NCBI RefSeq assembly: GCF_040361215.1
Contig: NZ_APND01000001.1
Coordinates: 992,001-1,056,000 of the forward strand
DNA from: Salinisphaera dokdonensis
GTDB taxonomy: Bacteria > Pseudomonadota > Gammaproteobacteria > Nevskiales > Salinisphaeraceae
DNA length: 64,000 nt
Direction of reading: 5' to 3'
The notes under the pieces were generated by a model that saw nothing but the letters and a program-made list of their open reading frames with translations, was not told where the DNA came from and made no database searches. Both the position numbers and the translations under genes were made by a program. This document shows positions 59,494 through 64,000 of the stretch, in pieces. Each line of letters opens with the position of its first letter. Positions within the stretch are counted from its first letter, which is position 1.

Positions 59494-60098
59494 TGCAACC
59501 AACCTTCGAGGGCGCGCAGCGCCTCTTCCGTGATCAGCACTTTCTCGGCACCCACCAGCACGACCGGATCGATGGCGGAAACACCTACCACGTCGAGCCC
59601 GATGATGTTGTTGGCCGAGTAGCCCAGCTTGTCGTCCACTTCGTTGACGATCACCAGACCGCGCGCCTCGCAGTCCTGATCGGCAAGCGCCTTGATCAGA
59701 CCCTTGGTGCTACGCGTCTCGAGCGCAGGCGCTTCGATGACGACCAGGCGATCCTGACGCAGAAGCTCCGACACGATGGCGCGCATGCCAGCGCGATACA
59801 TCTTGCGGTTGACCTTCTGCGAATAGTCGCGCGGTACGGCTGCAAAGGTCACGCCACCACCGGCCCAAATCGGGCTCCGAATGGTGCCGGCACGAGCACG
59901 ACCCGTGCCCTTCTGCCGCCACGGCTTCTTGCCGCCGCCACGTACCGCAGCACGATTCTTCTGGGCCTTGGTGCCTGCACGCGAACCCGCGAGATACGCG
60001 GTCACGATCTGATGCACCAGATCCTTGTTGAACGGGCGCGCAAAGATCTCATCCGATACCGAGACCGATTTGCCGCCTGTTGCCAAATTCAGTTCCAT
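59490..60098 (-). CDS. rplD: 50S ribosomal protein L4
   Basis: 202 residues. RGGGKKPWRQKGTGRARAGT is the extended loop that reaches the exit tunnel. In E. coli L4 represses the S10 operon through its leader RNA. Confidence 0.98.
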   Translation of the reverse strand: MELNLATGGKSVSVSDEIFARPFNKDLVHQIVTAYLAGSRAGTKAQKNRAAVRGGGKKPWRQKGTGRARAGTIRSPIWAGGGVTFAAVPRDYSQKVNRKMYRAGMRAIVSELLRQDRLVVIEAPALETRSTKGLIKALADQDCEARGLVIVNEVDDKLGYSANNIIGLDVVGVSAIDPVVLVGAEKVLITEEALRALEGWLQ

Positions 60099-60125
60099 GA
60101 CTTATGCCTGTCGTAAGAGTCGCGC

Positions 60126-60833
60126 TTAACCGGCTTTCTTGACTGCCGGGCTGATGACCACGTCACCACCCTTGGCACCCGGAACACCGCCCTGGATCAG
60201 GATCAGATTACGTTCGGCGTCGACACGCACGACACGCAGATTCTGAACCGTCGTGCGCGCATTGCCGAGCTGACCGGCCATCTTCTTGCCCTTGAACACA
60301 TGACCCGGCGACTGGTTCTGACCAATCGAACCCGGGGCGCGATGCGCCTTCGAGTTACCGTGCGACATGCGCTGCGAGCTGAAGTTGTGGCGCTTGATCA
60401 CGCCGCCGTAGCCTTTACCGATCGAACGGCCAACCACGTCGACAATCTGCCCTTCGGCGAACAGCGACACCGTGAGCTCACCGCCTACGGAAATCTCGAC
60501 TTGCTCGGCCTCGGCCGGCTCTTCGCCTTCTTCAGTCGGCTGCGGCGCGGCGCCCGGCACGGTCGGCCAGTCGCCCTCGACACGAAACTCCCAGAGACCG
60601 CGACCCGCTTCGACGCCCGCCTTCTTGAAGTGGCCGGCGCTGGCGCTCGTGACCCGGCTGGCACGACGCGATCCCGTCGTTACCTGCACGGCACGATAGC
60701 CTTCGGTGTCCACGTCCTTCATTTGAACGACGCGGTTGGGCTCGACTTCAACGACCGTTACGGGAACGGATACGCCGTTGTCGTCGAACACGCGAGACAT
60801 GCCGCGCTTGCGACCTACCAATCCAATAGCCAT
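60126..60833 (-). CDS. rplC: 50S ribosomal protein L3 with an acidic insert
   Basis: 235 residues, about 25 longer than E. coli L3. The core MAIGLVGRKRGMSRVF and RMSHGNSKAHRAPGSIGQNQ are intact. Residues about 89-116 hold an extra acidic segment (TEEGEEPAEAE and flanks) between the first beta barrel and LFAEGQIVDVVG. The insert lies on the solvent side by family structure. A promoter-like site and hairpin precede the gene. Confidence 0.97.
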   Translation of the reverse strand: MAIGLVGRKRGMSRVFDDNGVSVPVTVVEVEPNRVVQMKDVDTEGYRAVQVTTGSRRASRVTSASAGHFKKAGVEAGRGLWEFRVEGDWPTVPGAAPQPTEEGEEPAEAEQVEISVGGELTVSLFAEGQIVDVVGRSIGKGYGGVIKRHNFSSQRMSHGNSKAHRAPGSIGQNQSPGHVFKGKKMAGQLGNARTTVQNLRVVRVDAERNLILIQGGVPGAKGGDVVISPAVKKAG

Positions 60834-60907
60834 GTGTTAAGTACCTTCTCGCTTATCGCCACTCGCTAGAGGGGGCGACAGTTCAAGTTTGGTTGCATCC
60901 AGTGAAC

Positions 60908-60932
60908 AGGCCCGCGTGATGCGGGCCTTGTT
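60908..60932 (-). promoter_or_regulatory. Leader hairpin between rpsJ and rplC
   Basis: GGCCCGC (60909-60915) pairs with GCGGGCC (60921-60927), extended by AACA/TGTT across a one-base bulge. No T run follows on the minus strand, so it is more likely a leader structure than a terminator. Confidence 0.5.
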
Positions 60933-60946
60933 CGCCAGGGTCGCGG

Positions 60947-60975
60947 ACTATACCAGACCGCAACCGATTTGTCTC
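60947..60975 (-). promoter_or_regulatory. Candidate promoter between rpsJ and rplC
   Basis: On the minus strand GAGACA (60970-60975), 17 bases, then TATAGT (60947-60952). Transcription would start near 60940 and give a leader of about 107 bases containing the hairpin at 60908-60932. Confidence 0.5.
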
Positions 60976-60979
60976 GTTC

Positions 60980-61294
60980 TTACTGCAATTTAATTTGGAC
61001 GTCGACGCCCGCAGCAAGATCCAGCTTCATGAGCGCGTCCACGGTCTTCTCCGTGGGCTCCACGATATCCATCATCCGCTTGTGCGTGCGGATCTCGTAC
61101 TGGTCGCGCGCGTCCTTGTTGACGTGCGGCGACACGAGGATCGTGTAGCGCTCTTTACGGGTCGGCAGCGGGATCGGGCCGTGAACCTGGGCGCCGGTGC
61201 GCTTGGCGGTCTCGACGATCTCGCGGGCCGACTTGTCGATCAGACGATGATCAAAAGCCTTGAGGCGAATACGAATGTTCTGACTTGCGGCCAT
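60980..61294 (-). CDS. rpsJ: 30S ribosomal protein S10
   Basis: 104 residues with IRIRLKAFDHRLIDKSAREI and GPIPLPTRKERYTILVSPHV. Binds NusB in antitermination as NusE. Only two bases separate it from the tuf stop, so it is transcribed with the str genes; rplC follows after an unusual 146-base gap. Confidence 0.98.
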   Translation of the reverse strand: MAASQNIRIRLKAFDHRLIDKSAREIVETAKRTGAQVHGPIPLPTRKERYTILVSPHVNKDARDQYEIRTHKRMMDIVEPTEKTVDALMKLDLAAGVDVQIKLQ

Positions 61295-61296
61295 GT

Positions 61297-62506
61297 TTAT
61301 TCCGTAATCTTGGTCACGACGCCGGCACCCACGGTGCGGCCGCCTTCACGAATGGCGAAGCGCAGGCCTTCTTCCATCGCGATCGGATGGATCAGCTCCA
61401 CGTTCATCGTGACGTTGTCGCCCGGCATCACCATCTCGGTGTCCGCCGGCAGCTCACAGGCGCCCGTGACGTCCGTGGTGCGGAAGTAGAACTGCGGGCG
61501 GTAGCCCTTGAAGAACGGCGTATGACGACCGCCTTCTTCTTTCTTCAGCACGTACACTTCGCATTCGAACTTGGTGTGCGGCGTGATCGAACCCGGCTTG
61601 GCCAGAACCTGACCACGCTGGATGTCTTCACGCTTGGTGCCGCGCAGCAGCACGCCGACGTTGTCACCAGCCTGACCCTGGTCGAGCAGGCGACGGAACA
61701 TTTCCACGCCGGTGACCGTGGTCTTGGCGGTGGCGGTGATGCCGACGATCTCGATGTCGTCACCGACATTGACGATGCCACGCTCCACACGACCGGTGGC
61801 GACGGTGCCGCGACCGGAGATGGAGAACACGTCTTCCACCGGCATCAGGAAGGCGCCGTCCACGGCGCGTTCCGGCTCGGGGATGAAGTCGTCCATCGCA
61901 CGGACCAGCTTGGCAATCGATTCGATGCCGTGCTCGCCTTCGTCGCCGTCCAGCGCCTTGAGCGCCGAACCGATGACGACCGGCGTGTCGTCACCCGGGA
62001 AATCGTAGGCGTCGAGCAGCTCGCGCACTTCCATTTCGACGAGCTCGAGCAGCTCTTCGTCGTCGACCATGTCGGCCTTGTTGAGATACACGACGATGTG
62101 CGGCACGCCGACCTGACGCGAGAGCAGAATGTGCTCACGGGTCTGCGGCATGGGACCGTCTGCAGCCGACACGACCAAGATCGCGCCGTCCATCTGGGCG
62201 GCACCCGTGATCATGTTCTTGACGTAGTCCGCGTGACCCGGGCAGTCGACGTGGGCGTAGTGGCGCGCTTCACTTTCGTACTCGACGTGCGAGGTCGAAA
62301 TCGTGATGCCACGGGCCTTCTCTTGCGAAAAAAGGTAACCCTACAGGCGCCTTGTCGATCATGTCAAACGCCGACAGCTGACTGCCGAACAAACGGTTCG
62401 ACACCACCGTCAGCGCCGCCGTCAACGTGGTCTTGCCATGGTCCACGTGACCAATCGTGCCGACGTTTACGTGCGGCTTGTTACGCTCGAATTTTGATTT
62501 GGACAC
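61297..62506 (-). pseudogene. tuf: Elongation factor Tu gene broken by a 19-bp insertion
   Basis: From a GTG start at 62506 (ribosome-binding site AAGAGGAAG) the frame gives EF-Tu residues with the P-loop GHVDHGKT up to AFDMIDKAP. There the minus strand carries 19 extra bases (62325-62343) where EF-Tu normally continues EEKARGITI. The frame shifts and stops at 62270 after 78 codons. Downstream of the insertion the correct frame resumes without other damage: EKARGITISTSHVEYES, DCPGHADY, NKADMVDD, and all three domains to VVTKITE. Removing one base from the six-T run inside the insertion would restore a continuous frame with six extra residues. Either this copy is inactive and another tuf serves the cell, or the sequence is in error here. 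Confidence 0.85.
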
Positions 62507-62518
62507 GGCGACTTCCTC

Positions 62519-64000
62519 TTATGCCTTTTGCGACTGGTTGCGGGTCAGCCCTTCGATCACATGCGACGGGGCTTCCGAATATTTCTCGAACTGCATGGTG
62601 TAGGTCGCACGACCTTGGCTCATGGAGCGCAGATCAGTGGAGTAACCAAACATCTCGGAGAGCGGCACTTCAGCAGAGAGCTGCTTGCCGGTCGGGATGT
62701 CATCCATGCCCTTGACGGTGCCGCGACGACGATTCAGATCGCCCATCACGTCACCCATGTATTCTTCCGGCGTGACGACTTCAACGTCCATCATCGGCTC
62801 GAGCAGCACGGGCGATGCCTTGCGGGCACCGTCCTTGAACGCCATCGAGCCGGCTATTTTAAACGCGGTCTCGTTCGAGTCAACATCATGGTACGAGCCG
62901 TCGTACAGCGTGACCTTCAGGTCGACAACCGGGTAGCCGGCAACCACGCCATTGGTCATCGCTTCCTGAACACCCTTGTCCACGGAGTTGATGTATTCCT
63001 TCGGAACCACGCCGCCGGTAATGGCGTTGATGAACTCGTAGCCCATGCCGGCCTCTTCCTGCGGCTCGAGCCGCAGATAGACGTGACCGTACTGACCACG
63101 ACCGCCGGACTGGCGCACGAACTTGCCTTCCTGCTCGACTTCCTTGCGGATGGTCTCGCGGTAAGCAACCTGTGGCGCGCCAACGTTTGCCTCGACGCCG
63201 AACTCGCGCTTCATGCGATCGACGATAATCTCGAGGTGAAGCTCACCCATACCGGAAATGATGGTCTGCGCGGTTTCGTCATCGGTGCGAACCTGGAAGG
63301 ACGGATCCTCCTGGGCCAGCTTCGACAGCGCAACACCCATCTTCTCCTGATCGGCACGCGACTTCGGCTCCACGGCCACGGCGATAACCGGATCCGGGAA
63401 CTCCATCCGCTCCAGGATGACCTGAGAGTCGGGCGCGCACAGCGTGTAACCCGTCGTGACGTTCTTCAGACCCACGACGGCAGCGATATCGCCGGCACGG
63501 ACTTCCTTGATCTCTTCACGCGAGTTGGAGTGCATCTGCAGGATACGACCCACGCGCTCCTTCTTGTTCTCGATCGGGTTGTAGACCGAGTCACCCGAGG
63601 CGAGCACGCCCGAGTATACGCGAATGAAGGACAGCGAACCGACGAACGGGTCAGTTGCAATCTTGAACACCAGCGCGGCGAACGGCTCGTCATCACTGGC
63701 GCGACGCTCGACCTTGACTTCTTCGTCGTTCGCGTCGATGCCCTTGATCGCCGGCACTTCGGTCGGCGCGGGCAAGTAATCAATGACCGCGTCGAGCATC
63801 GCCTGGACGCCCTTGTTCTTGAAAGCGGTGCCACAGATCGTCAGGCAGATCTCATTCGCGATGGTCCGCGCACGAAGACCAGCCTTGATTTCGTCGTTCG
63901 TCAACTCGCCATTCTCGAGATAACGATCCATCAGGTCTTCGTTGGCTTCTGCAGCCGCCTCGACCATCTCTTCGCGATACTTTTCGGCATCCGCCAGCAG
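62519..64000 (-). CDS. fusA: Elongation factor G, C-terminal two thirds (partial)
   Basis: Runs off the window edge; about 493 residues are visible, from the end of domain I (LLADAEKYREEM) to the stop at 62519. Domain II (PFAALVFKIATDPFVGSLSF), domain III (SGMGELHLEIIVDRMKREFG), domain IV with the tip region and GGRGQYGHVYL, and domain V (MMDVEVVTPEEYMGDVMGDL) are all intact. EF-G drives translocation and ribosome recycling. Twelve bases before tuf, the normal str-operon order. Confidence 0.98.
   Translation of the reverse strand: MLADAEKYREEMVEAAAEANEDLMDRYLENGELTNDEIKAGLRARTIANEICLTICGTAFKNKGVQAMLDAVIDYLPAPTEVPAIKGIDANDEEVKVERRASDDEPFAALVFKIATDPFVGSLSFIRVYSGVLASGDSVYNPIENKKERVGRILQMHSNSREEIKEVRAGDIAAVVGLKNVTTGYTLCAPDSQVILERMEFPDPVIAVAVEPKSRADQEKMGVALSKLAQEDPSFQVRTDDETAQTIISGMGELHLEIIVDRMKREFGVEANVGAPQVAYRETIRKEVEQEGKFVRQSGGRGQYGHVYLRLEPQEEAGMGYEFINAITGGVVPKEYINSVDKGVQEAMTNGVVAGYPVVDLKVTLYDGSYHDVDSNETAFKIAGSMAFKDGARKASPVLLEPMMDVEVVTPEEYMGDVMGDLNRRRGTVKGMDDIPTGKQLSAEVPLSEMFGYSTDLRSMSQGRATYTMQFEKYSEAPSHVIEGLTRNQSQKA

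Noticed and set aside
60908..60932. Terminator between rpsJ and rplC
   Set aside because: The stem is strong but no T tract follows on the coding strand; a full stop here would cut off the whole S10 cluster.
62325..62343. Programmed ribosomal frameshift in tuf
   Set aside because: No known EF-Tu uses one, there is no clear shift-site plus stimulator, and a shift inside the most conserved part of EF-Tu would still add residues. Transcriptional slippage on T6 is kept only as a remote option.
61285..62715. A 476-codon open frame antisense to tuf and fusA
   Set aside because: Antisense shadow of highly biased codons in GC-rich translation-factor genes; it has no recognisable domain.
1..64000. 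tRNA, rRNA, CRISPR or phage/transposase genes
   Set aside because: Read for tRNA T-loop patterns, regular spaced repeats and transposase motifs; none convincing was found.

Overview
The window reads as a GC-rich chromosome segment of a gammaproteobacterium. The evidence is the AroG-type DAHP synthase, the LexA, LptD-SurA-PdxA-RsmA and AmgK-MurU gene sets, and a ribosomal supercluster in proteobacterial order. A fatty acyl-CoA reductase of the Marinobacter type, an acidic insert in ribosomal protein L3 and acidic outer-membrane proteins suggest a marine or halotolerant lineage (Salinisphaera-like is my guess; the genus is not proven by sequence I can compare).

Layout. 1-1500: the end of an outer-membrane protein, the rpmB-rpmG ribosomal pair, and a small beta-barrel protein. 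1501-7588: a lone HyuA-type hydantoinase subunit, divergent from a four-gene operon with overlapping ends (GldA-like ATPase, GldF-like permease, GldG-like protein, DUF4340). 7718-8352: a roughly 635-bp structured repeat with no transposase. 8427-18063: housekeeping and accessory genes (mutM, an FMN-binding glutamate-synthase-like enzyme, DUF1232, an SDR, GlsB/YeaQ, a thioesterase, a TauE/SafE exporter, a TVP38-disulfide oxidoreductase fusion, DAHP synthase). 18219-18896: a second copy of the repeat in opposite orientation. 19013-25749: fatty acyl-CoA reductase, HinT, FolE2, a phasin with a histone-like tail, LexA with a tightly placed SOS box, and an OmpA/DUF4398 lipoprotein pair.

25861-46099: murU-amgK diverge from lptD-surA-pdxA-rsmA. 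In related genomes rsmA is followed by apaG-apaH. Here an approximately 12-kb block lies between rsmA and apaH and apaG is absent. The block holds a Tad/Flp type IVb pilus operon (flp to tadD, DUF3613 and a membrane protein with a decayed EAL-like domain) plus a PAP2-family membrane gene. 46106-47209 is a DUF481 outer-membrane protein.

47303-64000, all on the minus strand: fusA (partial), tuf, then S10-spc-alpha genes from rpsJ to rplQ, including secY, rpmJ and rpoA. The tuf reading frame is broken by a 19-bp insertion just before the switch-I region. The S10 promoter and leader are not in front of rpsJ; a promoter-like sequence and a strong hairpin lie between rpsJ and rplC instead. A second good promoter sits ahead of rpsM.

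The strongest leads are the interrupted tuf, the pair of inverted structured repeats whose hairpins differ by compensating changes, the Tad island inside the rsmA-apaH cluster with its EAL-derived protein, and the lexA SOS box that leaves no room for a leader. No tRNA, rRNA, CRISPR array, transposase or phage gene was seen.
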